Shown: piece after piece, positions 1-7,823 of the stretch
Layout: each line of letters opens with the position of its first letter
Numbering within the stretch: the first letter of the stretch is position 1
Assembly: GCF_033096445.1 (NCBI RefSeq)
Contig: NZ_AP028155.1
Location: forward strand, 4,283,880 to 4,347,879
DNA from: Butyricimonas faecihominis
GTDB taxonomy: Bacteria; Bacteroidota; Bacteroidia; Bacteroidales; Marinifilaceae
DNA length: 64,000 nucleotides
Direction of reading: 5' to 3'
The notes under the pieces: model-generated
Told to the model about the DNA's origin: nothing
The model's input: the letters and a program-made list of their open reading frames with translations, nothing else
The model's database searches: none
Position numbers and translations under genes: made by a program

Positions 1-122
1 TCCGGTAGTTCCACCTCGAAAGCCACCGTGATGTCGGCGTCCTTTGAGATGATGCAGCCATGCTCCACCGCTAAAAGTGGGAACCTGTTTTCCAGTGTTG
101 TCATTTTCGATGTATTCCTCAT
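1..122 (-). CDS. traG: TraG conjugation ATPase, N-terminal fragment cut by window edge
   Basis: Reading leftward from ATG at 122, the frame encodes MRNTSKMTTLENRFPLLAVE and continues to the window edge, about 40 residues. This matches the N-terminus of the Bacteroidetes conjugation ATPase TraG (VirB4-like), which powers assembly of the mating apparatus. The ATG overlaps the TGA of traF in an ATGA arrangement, so the two are translationally coupled. The Walker motifs lie outside the window, so the call rests on the start of the protein and on gene order. Confidence 0.8.
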   Translation of the reverse strand, partial: MRNTSKMTTLENRFPLLAVEHGCIISKDADITVAFEVELP

Positions 123-451
123 TGTCTTTCTTCCTTTCGTTGTCGTTTGAACAGACGGGTTATCCGCCGCCGGTTGATAAGGTATCGGGGATGGCTCCGT
201 GCCGCTCCTAATTTCATCAGCCCGTGTTCACCGTACCGGGCGTTCAGCGCGAAGGTCTGCCATACAAGGAGGGAGGACGATGCCGCGCCGAAGCCGATAC
301 ATATCCACTGGTCGATACCGACCATGTAGAGGATGACGAACAGGACGAAGAGAGCCAGCAGACCTCCGCAGAAGATGAAGAGGTACTGTGCCTTCAAGCC
401 CTTGAACTCTACCGGACGGCCGATACCCTTGTTGATTGGGTATTCAGCCAT
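119..451 (-). CDS. traF: TraF, DUF4133 conjugative transfer membrane protein
   Basis: A 110-residue protein with two hydrophobic segments (about 23-45 and 49-67) and a basic C-terminus (RRRITRLFKRQRKEERQ). It matches the Bacteroidetes TraF family (DUF4133), an inner-membrane part of the mating channel with a VirB3-like place next to the VirB4-type ATPase TraG. It lies between traE and traG and its stop overlaps the traG start. Length is normal for the family. Confidence 0.88.
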   Translation of the reverse strand: MAEYPINKGIGRPVEFKGLKAQYLFIFCGGLLALFVLFVILYMVGIDQWICIGFGAASSSLLVWQTFALNARYGEHGLMKLGAARSHPRYLINRRRITRLFKRQRKEERQ

Positions 452-461
452 ACATTATTTA

Positions 462-779
462 TTAAAGGAAGAATGAGCGCAGGATGGTGGCGGCAACAAT
501 CAGGAAGATGCACGCGCCGAACCACGAGGCGGCTGTCTTGCTGGTGTCGGGGTCGCCCGATGAAAACTTGCCGTACACTTTTACGCCCCCGATAAGCCCG
601 ACGACTGCACCGATGGCGTATATCAGTTTAGTTCCGGGGTCGAAATAAGAACTCACCATAGAGGTGGCTTCGTTGATGCCCGCGATGCCGTTTCCCTGCG
701 CGAAAGCGGAGGCGGTTGCGGCGATGACAAGTGCCGCGGAGAGGATTGCTTTTCTGTTTTTCAAGATGTTCTTGTTCAT
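462..779 (-). CDS. traE: TraE, DUF4134 pilin-like transfer protein
   Basis: A 105-residue protein. A signal peptide covers residues 1-28 (KNRKAILSAALVIAATASAFAQ), followed by two hydrophobic helices (about 52-70 and 84-103) around a short polar loop. This is the DUF4134/TraE family, with the size and topology of a VirB2-type pilin subunit; that role is inference. It is 10 bases upstream of traF in the same operon. Its 200-base leader contains a copy of the CCACTAAAACCAAAGTA motif seen before several other genes of this element. Confidence 0.88.
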   Translation of the reverse strand: MNKNILKNRKAILSAALVIAATASAFAQGNGIAGINEATSMVSSYFDPGTKLIYAIGAVVGLIGGVKVYGKFSSGDPDTSKTAASWFGACIFLIVAATILRSFFL

Positions 780-980
780 AAACTGTTCTTGTTTTTTGCC
801 GTCAAAAGGGTGGATGGTCCTTTGTCGGGCGGTTGATACTTTGTTTCTTTACTTTGGTTTTAGTGGATGCCCGTTTGTTTCCACGGACGTGGGCGTGTCC
901 GTTGCGGATGGGGATGCGCCTTGCGTTTCCTCGCCGCGTGGGTTGATGTCATTCTTTCATGTTCATTTCTTTTATTGTTG
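780..980 (-). promoter_or_regulatory. Intergenic leader of traE with repeated leader motif
   Basis: About 200 bases between traD and traE with no gene. On the minus strand it reads CCACTAAAACCAAAGTA (850-866) and then AAAGTATCAAC about 20 bases further on. The same two blocks in the same order occur in the leader of exc/topB, which suggests a shared 5' leader or processing/translation signal. Confidence 0.4.
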
Positions 981-1709
981 TCATACATAGTTGCGAATGT
1001 CGAACTCCTCGATGTTGTCCGGCACGACGAACTCCTTTTCAGATTTCTTCAGCCGAATCTCGATAAGCCCCTTGATGCGGATGCCTATCTCCGAAGAGCC
1101 TTCCATCATTTTCTCGTACAACTCCGTGCCCTCCATGTCGGTGAACACCTTAGCCGCCTTTTCACGTTCCGCCTGTGTCGCGTCCGGGTTTTTGGCGGTC
1201 TTGCAGGCGTCGTCAATCTCGTCAAAGCTGCTGCCCGAAGCCCGTGGCGTGTCCGAGGCGTCCTCTTCCGGTTCGTCGTCCCCGTATCCCAGTTCCTCCG
1301 GCGGTATGCTCGTGAAGGTCTCATCGAGTTTTTCCTCCGGGACTTGTGCCGGGCGGGATGCGTTTCCCGTTTTTCCGTCGTCAAAAGTAGCCTCTTCCTC
1401 CGACAGCTCAATGCCTTTTTCAATAGTGGCGGCTTCTTGCGTCGGTATGGCAGCGGTTGTCCGGGTGGATGCCATCCTGAAACGGCTCTTGCCGATGATG
1501 TCCGCCTTTTCCGCAGGGACTTCCTCGTGTGCCGCTATGCGTTTAGCCTCATTCCCGTCCAGTGACCGCCATAATCCGACAATGCCCTTGAAGAAGCGGA
1601 CAATCCGCGTGTCCATGATGCGCTCGTAAAGGAGCAGGAACAGGAACCAGAGGTTGCAGCCGACCGATACCGCCAGCAGAATGTCTGTCATGCTGATTGT
1701 GTAATTCAT
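981..1709 (-). CDS. traD: TraD-like transfer protein with N-terminal membrane anchor
   Basis: A 242-residue protein from MNYTISMTDILLAV. I chose this start because upstream residues lie in the traC tail. One transmembrane helix (about 5-27) is followed by a long charged, low-complexity region rich in E, D and S, and a more ordered C-terminus with KEFVVPDNIEEFDIRNYV. It occupies the traD position of the CTnDOT operon between the DUF3408 protein and traE. No enzymatic motif is visible; it may be an accessory part of the transfer machine. Confidence 0.7.
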   Translation of the reverse strand: MNYTISMTDILLAVSVGCNLWFLFLLLYERIMDTRIVRFFKGIVGLWRSLDGNEAKRIAAHEEVPAEKADIIGKSRFRMASTRTTAAIPTQEAATIEKGIELSEEEATFDDGKTGNASRPAQVPEEKLDETFTSIPPEELGYGDDEPEEDASDTPRASGSSFDEIDDACKTAKNPDATQAEREKAAKVFTDMEGTELYEKMMEGSSEIGIRIKGLIEIRLKKSEKEFVVPDNIEEFDIRNYV

Positions 1710-1725
1710 ATCCTTCCGTTTTTGG

Positions 1726-2079
1726 TTAGAATACTGAATTGTAATTTCGGGCATAAAGGCTCTTTATCGCATCTTCGCACTGGTTGAAGTGGTGCGTCAG
1801 CACATGGTCGATGTAAGCGGACAGCGTAAGCCGGTCATGCCCGATTACACGGGTGATACGCATGATACGCTCGTGGTACTCCGGGCGCACATACGCCATC
1901 TTCCCCTCACGTGCCTTTACTTCCGGGTCGCGGATGAACAGGCGTTCATAGTCCTTCTCACTGCATTTGCCGCTTACCGGGACAGGCGACAGTATTTCCA
2001 CACTCGCCTGCACTTGGGTAAACATACCTCCGCAGTCTTGCTGTGGTCTTTTTTCATTCGGTGTCATTTCTTTTTCCAT
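1726..2079 (-). CDS. traC: TraC, DUF3408 transfer protein
   Basis: A 117-residue protein. The C-terminal half (VRPEYHERIMRITRVIG followed by RLTLSAYIDHVLTHHF) is the DUF3408 signature, a helical domain resembling ribbon-helix-helix DNA-binding proteins and found only in Bacteroidetes conjugative elements. The start is taken at MEKEMTPNE (ATG 2079), because the frame further upstream has only a TTG that overlaps the traB stop. It sits between traB and traD and is paralogous to traB. Confidence 0.82.
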   Translation of the reverse strand: MEKEMTPNEKRPQQDCGGMFTQVQASVEILSPVPVSGKCSEKDYERLFIRDPEVKAREGKMAYVRPEYHERIMRITRVIGHDRLTLSAYIDHVLTHHFNQCEDAIKSLYARNYNSVF

Positions 2080-2081
2080 TT

Positions 2082-2527
2082 TCAAATCAGATCTTCACGT
2101 TGTTTCTTGTACAGTTCGTTGATTCTCTCCTTGTGCTGTTCCAGATGCTGGCGCAGCACGGTATCCACATATCCGCCTACTGAGATTTCCCCTCCGGCGA
2201 TGTCGTTCACGATTCTGAGGATCTGCCGTGGACGTCACGGCTGATATAGACACATTGGCGGGTCTTTATCTCGTTGCGGCGCAGGAATAGCTCGTTGTAG
2301 TCCTCGTCCTGCCTTTTCCGGCGTCCACTTTCCCTCTGCGCTTTTTCCCGTGTTACGGGTTGCACAGGAGATGGTTCCGGTGCGGCGGTGTCCTCTTCGG
2401 TCGGTGCAGCTGCGGGTACTTCCTGTGCGGGGCGCAGTGTCCCGTCCTGTGTGCGCCGCCCGATGGAGGCTAACAGCAGTTCCTCGTCGATGCCTTCCGT
2501 GTTCACTTTCCTGCTGCCCATGCTCAC
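2082..2527 (-). pseudogene. traB: TraB, DUF3408 transfer protein with a single-base frameshift
   Basis: The first frame (2527 to 2207) begins MSMGSRKVNTEG and runs to CVYISRDVHG, then goes out of frame and stops. From about 2229 the next frame continues the family exactly (QILRIVNDIAGGEISVGGYV, then DTVLRQHLEQHKERINELYK) and stops at 2082, just before traC. One missing base near 2224-2230 explains this. Restored, the protein has about 148 residues with a normal DUF3408 C-terminus. Its ATG overlaps the traA stop by four bases. If real, the lesion removes the conserved domain and could impair transfer; a sequence error is equally possible. Confidence 0.8.
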
Positions 2528-3285
2528 TGCGGTCTGATGATGTCGCTTATCTCTTCGGAAAACTCCCGGATGCCACTCCCTTTCAGCAGTGCCGTGTCCA
2601 TCGGGAAGATGGTGGAGCGGAAAACGCTCTTGCGCTCTTCCGAAAGGTCACGGCGGAACTTCTTGCTGTCGGGCAAGCGGGTGGAAAGTACCGGAAAGCC
2701 CATTTCGGCTATCACTTCCTCGTAGATGCCGTACAAGTCGTTCCTCTCCCTGCCGTCCACCATCGTCCAGAACAGATGCAGCCCCTTTGTTTTCGCCTGT
2801 CCGGTAGTCATCAGCCTGTCGCGGAACATCGTGACGAATTTCAGGGTACTCTCCACGACAAAGCGGTCGGCACTCAGCGGAGTGAAAATGTAGTCCATCT
2901 GCGAGAGCGTCTTTATCACGCCGTTGCTTCGGAGTGTGCCGGGCATGTCGAAGAACACCACGTCGGGTTTCACGTCCTCAGTGGCAATCATCCTCTCGGC
3001 ATCGTCGAGGGCGTTCACCGCATTGCTTTTGACGATGGTGTAGGCGTTCTTTTTGATCCGGCGGAAATGGTCGCAAGCGAGAGCCTTGAAGTAGGTGCTG
3101 CTGTCGATAAGCCCCATTTCGTGTTCGCGCAGCCCGTGGATGCTGTGCTGCGGGTCGTCGCAGTCCACGACGGCGACATTGTAGCCTTTCACGTTGTGCA
3201 GGTAGCTGGCGGCAAGTGCCGTGACAGTGGATTTGCCGATGCCACCTTTCTGTGTTGCGAATGCAACGAAGATTTCCTTACTCAT
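2524..3285 (-). CDS. traA: TraA, ParA/MinD-type ATPase
   Basis: A 253-residue protein starting MSKEIFVAFATQKGGIGKST. The deviant Walker A motif KGGIGKST lies at residues 13-20 and an acidic Walker B is in VVFFDMPGT. This is the ParA family ATPase that heads the Bacteroidetes transfer operon, probably for DNA or complex positioning during mating. The open frame extends another 108 codons upstream, but that stretch has no family similarity and lies in the regulatory region facing mobA, so I use ATG 3285. traB follows with a four-base overlap. Confidence 0.9.
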   Translation of the reverse strand: MSKEIFVAFATQKGGIGKSTVTALAASYLHNVKGYNVAVVDCDDPQHSIHGLREHEMGLIDSSTYFKALACDHFRRIKKNAYTIVKSNAVNALDDAERMIATEDVKPDVVFFDMPGTLRSNGVIKTLSQMDYIFTPLSADRFVVESTLKFVTMFRDRLMTTGQAKTKGLHLFWTMVDGRERNDLYGIYEEVIAEMGFPVLSTRLPDSKKFRRDLSEERKSVFRSTIFPMDTALLKGSGIREFSEEISDIIRPQ

Positions 3286-3994
3286 AGTTCCATTTATTTT
3301 AATTGTTGATGATTTGTTTTTCTGTTTCCATACGGATTTGGCTGTCGCACCATCCGCTTCCGTGACTACACACGCAGGCGGGTCGTCGCGTATCCGGTTC
3401 TGTGGTGAAGCGGTGCGTCGGACAAATGGTGATTGACGACATTGCGTCATGAAGTCATTGAATCCATACGTCACCGAATTGTCGGAGAACCGGGTTTCCG
3501 ACGGTTCGGGTATCCGTTTCGGCAAGTATCCGAAGAAGCGGATTTCCGGGTATTTGAATGTTCCGTTTATCATATCTTCAAATCGTTCGTTTCTTGAATC
3601 ATGCTGCAAATAAACAAGTATATTTTGGAACCTGTATCACTTCTCCGGCAAGTGGCGGCACGTTGCGCCGGTTGGCAGTCATTGACCGGGTCAAGCATCT
3701 GTCCGATACCGCTTTAAGGGCGTAACTTTGCACCCGGACAGCAGGGTTCGCCGATGACGCGCGGCCCGGAGTCCTGAAAGGTATTTTCCCAATCCGTCCC
3801 CTGACGGATTTTTATGTTCACCTGAACATAGCAAGATGTCTTTTCAGCCGCTCAAAATATTTTGAGCAGCCACGAAAAGCACTTGCCCTTGCAGGGGGCG
3901 GGCTTTCCCTCCGAAGTCGGGAAGCCTTTCAGAACTGCGGTGCTGTAATCCGAAGCGGCGGCTTATGCCGTCAATCCGCTAAATCCAAAGTAAT
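3286..3994. promoter_or_regulatory. traA-mobA divergent region; probable oriT and mob leader
   Basis: No credible gene in 709 bases. The sequence shows a promoter-like box TAACTTTG (3723-3730) facing mobA. It is followed by a hairpin with a T tail (arms 3791-3798 and 3803-3810), a 6+2+6 palindrome TGTTCACCTGAACA (3815-3828) and the 18-base perfect palindrome GCTCAAAATATTTTGAGC (3850-3867). The oriT of related elements lies next to the mob operon, so this palindrome cluster is the best oriT candidate; that is inference. The last bases before mobA are CCGCTAAATCCAAAGTA, a leader motif repeated in this element. Confidence 0.55.
3791..3815 (+). terminator. Intrinsic terminator/attenuator in mob leader
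   Basis: AATCCGTC and GACGGATT form a perfect 8-bp stem with a CCCCT loop, followed by TTTTAT. It lies between the promoter-like box at 3723-3730 and the mobA start, so on the plus strand it could act as a leader attenuator. Confidence 0.5.
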
Positions 3995-4423
3995 ATGAAA
4001 GAGAAAAGGAAAAGCAAATCAGGGAGAAATCCCAAACTTGATCCGGCGGTGTACCGGTACACCGTCCGTTTCAACGAGGAGGAACACAACCGTTTCCTCG
4101 CCATGTTCGGAAAATCGGGTGTCTATGCACGGTCTGTTTTCCTCAAAGCGCACTTCTTCGGGCAACCGTTCAAGGTGCTGAAGGTGGACAAGACGTTGGT
4201 GGACTATTACACCAAACTGTCGGATTTTCATGCACAATTCCGTGCCGTGGGTACGAATTACAACCAAGTCGTGAAGGAACTGAGGCTGCATTTTTCAGAG
4301 AAAAAGGCGATGGCGTTGCTCTACAAATTAGAGCAACACACCGTCGAACTCGTGAAACTGAGCCGCCGGATTGTGGAACTTTCAAGGGAAATGGAGGCAA
4401 AATGGTCGCAAAAATCAGTGTAG
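3995..4423 (+). CDS. mobA: MobA, relaxosome accessory DNA-binding protein
   Basis: A 142-residue basic protein. The first 60 residues (YTVRFNEEEHNRFLAMFGKS and on) look like the ribbon-helix-helix region of plasmid mobilization accessory proteins; the rest is a long amphipathic helix (about 90-140). In CTnDOT-type elements MobA helps the relaxase recognise and nick oriT. It starts directly after CTAAATCCAAAGTAAT and overlaps mobB by 22 bases, which suggests translational coupling. Confidence 0.85.
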   Translation: MKEKRKSKSGRNPKLDPAVYRYTVRFNEEEHNRFLAMFGKSGVYARSVFLKAHFFGQPFKVLKVDKTLVDYYTKLSDFHAQFRAVGTNYNQVVKELRLHFSEKKAMALLYKLEQHTVELVKLSRRIVELSREMEAKWSQKSV

Positions 4424-5649
4424 GAAGTTCGTTGTACGGCGCGATTGCCTACAACGGGGAGAAGATTAACGAGGCGCAGGGGCGGCTTCTCACCACCAAC
4501 CGCATCTACAATGACGGTTCGGGAACGGTGGACATAGGCAAGGCGATGGAGGGTTTTCTCACCTTCCTGCCACCGCAGATGAAGATCGAGAAGCCGGTGG
4601 TGCATATCTCTCTCAACCCGCACCCGGAGGATGTGCTGACCGATATTGAGTTGCAGAATATCGCCCGCGAGTATCTGGAAAAACTCGGTTTCGGAAACCA
4701 GCCTTATCTTGTATTCAAGCACGAGGACATCGACCGCCACCACCTGCACATCGTGACGGTCAACGTGGACGAGAACGGGAAAAGGCTCAACCGGGATTTT
4801 CTCTACCGCCGCAGCGACCGTATCCGCAGGGAACTGGAACAGAAGTACGGATTGCATCCGGCAGAACGTAAAAATCAGAGATTGGATAATCCGTTGCGCA
4901 AGGTGGCCGCATCGGCAGGTGATGTGAAGAAGCAGGTAGGCAACACCGTGAAGGCTCTGAATGGGCAGTACCGTTTCCAGACGATGGGCGAATACCGTGC
5001 GCTCCTTTCCTTATATAATATGACGGTGGAGGAAGCGAGGGGCAACGTGCGCGGACGGGAGTATCACGGGCTGGTCTATTCCGTCACGGACGACAAGGGT
5101 AACAAGGTGGGCAACCCGTTCAAATCCTCGCTTTTCGGGAAGTCCGCAGGCTATGAAGCCGTACAGAAGAAGTTTGTCCGTTCCAAATCGGAAATCAAGG
5201 ATAGGAAACTGGCAGACATGACGAAACGCACCGTCCTTTCCGTGCTGCAAGGCACTTATGACAAGGACAAATTTGTATCCCAACTCAAAGAGAAGGGCAT
5301 CGACACCGTACTGCGCTACACAGAGGAAGGGCGCATCTATGGGGCTACCTTCATCGACCACCGCACGGGATGCGTGCTGAACGGTTCGCGCATGGGTAAG
5401 GAGCTTTCGGCGAATGCCTTGCAGGAACACTTCACCCTGCCATACGCCGGACAACCGCCGATACCGCTATCCATCCCTGTGGATGCTGCGGACAAGGCAC
5501 ACGGGCAGACCGCCTACGACAGTGAAGATATATCGGGCGGTATGGGCTTGCTCACTCCCGAAGGTCCGGCGGTAGATGCCGAGGAAGAGGCTTTCATCCG
5601 GGCGATGAAGCGCAAAAAGAAGAAAAAACGCAAGGGCTTGGGTATGTAA
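4402..5649 (+). CDS. mobB: MobB, MOB-P type relaxase
   Basis: A 415-residue relaxase/mobilization nuclease. The N-terminal domain carries the metal-binding histidine cluster in FKHEDIDRHHLHIVT (H107, H113/H114, H116), preceded by VVHISLNPHPEDVL. Candidate nicking tyrosines are near the N-terminus (LYGAIAYN, residues 11-18). It should cleave oriT and stay bound to the transferred strand. The C-terminus is lysine/arginine rich (KRKKKKKRKG). mobA overlaps its start and mobC follows after 30 bases. Confidence 0.9.
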   Translation: MVAKISVGSSLYGAIAYNGEKINEAQGRLLTTNRIYNDGSGTVDIGKAMEGFLTFLPPQMKIEKPVVHISLNPHPEDVLTDIELQNIAREYLEKLGFGNQPYLVFKHEDIDRHHLHIVTVNVDENGKRLNRDFLYRRSDRIRRELEQKYGLHPAERKNQRLDNPLRKVAASAGDVKKQVGNTVKALNGQYRFQTMGEYRALLSLYNMTVEEARGNVRGREYHGLVYSVTDDKGNKVGNPFKSSLFGKSAGYEAVQKKFVRSKSEIKDRKLADMTKRTVLSVLQGTYDKDKFVSQLKEKGIDTVLRYTEEGRIYGATFIDHRTGCVLNGSRMGKELSANALQEHFTLPYAGQPPIPLSIPVDAADKAHGQTAYDSEDISGGMGLLTPEGPAVDAEEEAFIRAMKRKKKKKRKGLGM

Positions 5650-5679
5650 TCAGAGTATCAACAATTAAAAAATCAATGT

Positions 5680-7692
5680 ATGTCACAACAAGAAGACGAT
5701 TTGAGGGCATTGGCGAAAATCATGGATTTTCTGCGTGCCGTGAGTATCATTTTAGTGGTCATGAACGTGTACTGGTTCTGCTACGAAGCCATCCGGCTGT
5801 GGGGCGTGAACATCGGCGTGGTGGACAAAATCCTTCTGAACTTCGACCGCACGGCGGGGCTGTTCCATTCCATTCTCTACACGAAGCTGTTTTCCGTCCT
5901 TTTGCTTGCCTTGTCCTGTCTGGGTACGAAGGGTGTCAAGGGTGAGAAAATCACTTGGGGGAGAATCTGGACAGCATTTGCCGTCGGGTTCGTGCTGTTT
6001 TTCCTGAACTGGTGGTTGCTGCCCCTGCCGCTTGAAGCGGTGACGGGACTGTATGTCCTTACCATTGGAACGGGCTATGTCTGCCTGTTGATGGGTGGTC
6101 TGTGGATGAGCCGCCTGTTGAAACACAATTTGATGGAGGATGTTTTCAACAACGAGAACGAGAGTTTCATGCAGGAAACGAGGCTTATCGAAAGCGAGTA
6201 TTCGGTCAATCTGCCGACACGTTTCTATTACAGGAAACGCTGGAACAACGGTTGGATCAATGTAGTTAATCCCTTCCGTGCGTCCATCGTGTTGGGTACG
6301 CCGGGCAGCGGCAAGTCCTATGCCGTGGTAAACAATTTTATCAAGCAACAGATTGAAAAGGGCTTTAGTCAATACATCTACGATTTCAAGTATCCCGACC
6401 TATCTACTATTGCCTACAACCATTTGCTGAACCACCCGGACGGCTACAAGGTAAAGCCGAAGTTCTATGTGATCAACTTCGACGACCCGCGACGCTCTCA
6501 TCGGTGCAATCCCATTCACCCGGATTTTATGGAAGATATTACGGATGCCTATGAGAGTGCCTACACAATAATGCTCAACCTCAATAAAACGTGGGTGCAA
6601 AAGCAGGGCGACTTCTTCGTGGAGTCACCTATCATTCTGTTTGCCAGTATTATCTGGTATCTCAAAATCTATCAGAACGGGAAGTTTTGCACGTTTCCCC
6701 ATGCTATCGAGTTTCTGAACCGCCGTTACGAGGATATATTTCCGATACTGACCTCTTATCCGGAGCTGGAGAACTACCTTTCGCCGTTCATGGATGCGTG
6801 GCTTGGAGGGGCTGCGGAGCAGCTCATGGGTCAGATAGCGTCGGCAAAAATCCCGCTTTCGAGGATGATTTCACCGCAGCTCTACTGGGTGATGTCAGAC
6901 AGCGAGTTTACGCTGGACATCAACAATCCCGAAGAGCCGAAAATCCTCTGCGTGGGTAACAATCCCGACCGTCAGAATATCTACGGTGCGGCACTCGGTC
7001 TGTATAATTCCCGTATCGTGAAGCTCATCAACAAGAAGGGGATGCTGAAGTCATCGGTCATCATCGACGAGTTGCCCACAATATACTTCAAAGGGTTGGA
7101 CAATCTTATAGCTACCGCCCGAAGCAACAAGGTTGCCGTGTGTCTGGGCTTTCAGGATTTCAGCCAGTTAGTGCGTGACTACGGGGACAAAGAGGCGAAA
7201 GTGGTGATGAACACTGTCGGCAATATTTTCTCCGGTCAGGTGGTGGGGGAAACAGCCAAGACGCTCTCCGAGCGGTTCGGTAAGGTGTTGCAGAAACGGC
7301 AGTCCATCTCCATCAACCGGCAGGATGTTTCCACCTCCATCAACACGCAGATGGACGCGCTCATTCCACCGAGTAAGATTTCCGGGCTTACGCAGGGAAT
7401 GTTTGTCGGTTCTGTATCCGACAACTTCAACGAGCGTATCGAGCAGAAGATTTTTCATTGCGAGATTGTGGTGGATGCCGAAAAGGTGAAACGGGAAGAA
7501 AGTGCCTACAAGAAAATTCCCGTCATTACAAACTTCACGGACGAGGACGGCAACGACCGCATGAAGGAAACGGTGCAGGCGAACTACCGGCGCATCAAGG
7601 AAGAGGTGAAGCAGATTGTGCAGGAGGAACTGGAGCGTATCAAAAACGATCCGGTGCTGTGTAAACTGCTACCAGATAATGAGACTGTCTAA
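5680..7692 (+). CDS. mobC: MobC, VirD4/TraG-type coupling protein
   Basis: A 670-residue type IV coupling protein. Four N-terminal membrane helices (about 18-40, 65-83, 96-116, 124-144) precede Walker A GTPGSGKS (206-213) and a Walker B in SVIIDELPTIYF. It links the MobB-DNA complex to the mating channel and pumps DNA. It ends the mobABC operon. Its last codons (GTC TAA) are supplied by the inverted-repeat element that starts at 7686, so the extreme C-terminus may have been altered by that insertion. Confidence 0.92.
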   Translation: MSQQEDDLRALAKIMDFLRAVSIILVVMNVYWFCYEAIRLWGVNIGVVDKILLNFDRTAGLFHSILYTKLFSVLLLALSCLGTKGVKGEKITWGRIWTAFAVGFVLFFLNWWLLPLPLEAVTGLYVLTIGTGYVCLLMGGLWMSRLLKHNLMEDVFNNENESFMQETRLIESEYSVNLPTRFYYRKRWNNGWINVVNPFRASIVLGTPGSGKSYAVVNNFIKQQIEKGFSQYIYDFKYPDLSTIAYNHLLNHPDGYKVKPKFYVINFDDPRRSHRCNPIHPDFMEDITDAYESAYTIMLNLNKTWVQKQGDFFVESPIILFASIIWYLKIYQNGKFCTFPHAIEFLNRRYEDIFPILTSYPELENYLSPFMDAWLGGAAEQLMGQIASAKIPLSRMISPQLYWVMSDSEFTLDINNPEEPKILCVGNNPDRQNIYGAALGLYNSRIVKLINKKGMLKSSVIIDELPTIYFKGLDNLIATARSNKVAVCLGFQDFSQLVRDYGDKEAKVVMNTVGNIFSGQVVGETAKTLSERFGKVLQKRQSISINRQDVSTSINTQMDALIPPSKISGLTQGMFVGSVSDNFNERIEQKIFHCEIVVDAEKVKREESAYKKIPVITNFTDEDGNDRMKETVQANYRRIKEEVKQIVQEELERIKNDPVLCKLLPDNETV

Positions 7693-7818
7693 CAAGTCCC
7701 CAAAATTGAAAATTATCCCTATCGAAGTTTGAAGTGACCCCCAAAAGTTGGATACAATTTTTTTGGGGGGCACTTCAGTTCTGACGGGTAAAATCGTAAA
7801 ATTCGGACTTGTTAGACA
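7686..7818. mobile_element. 133-bp inverted-repeat (MITE-like) element with IS3-like ends inside
   Basis: Perfect 14-bp terminal inverted repeats, TGTCTAACAAGTCC (7686-7699) and its complement (7805-7818), enclose a second palindrome. In that inner palindrome TGAAGTGACCCCCAAAA and TTTTTGGGGGGCACTTCA face each other. The inner arms resemble IS3-family ends (tgaccccc-aaaagttgga). No transposase is present. It overlaps the mobC stop codon and probably also works as a strong hairpin terminator between mobC and the converging KAP gene. Confidence 0.55.
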
Positions 7819-7823
7819 AATAC

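Noticed and set aside
3286-3609. N-terminal extension of TraA upstream of ATG 3285
   Set aside because: The added 108 residues show no similarity to ParA proteins, which begin just before the KGGIGKST motif.
3722-3731. GTAACTTTGC as an ICE end
   Set aside because: It lies inside continuous ICE sequence and fits a promoter -7 box; kept only as a possible secondary site.
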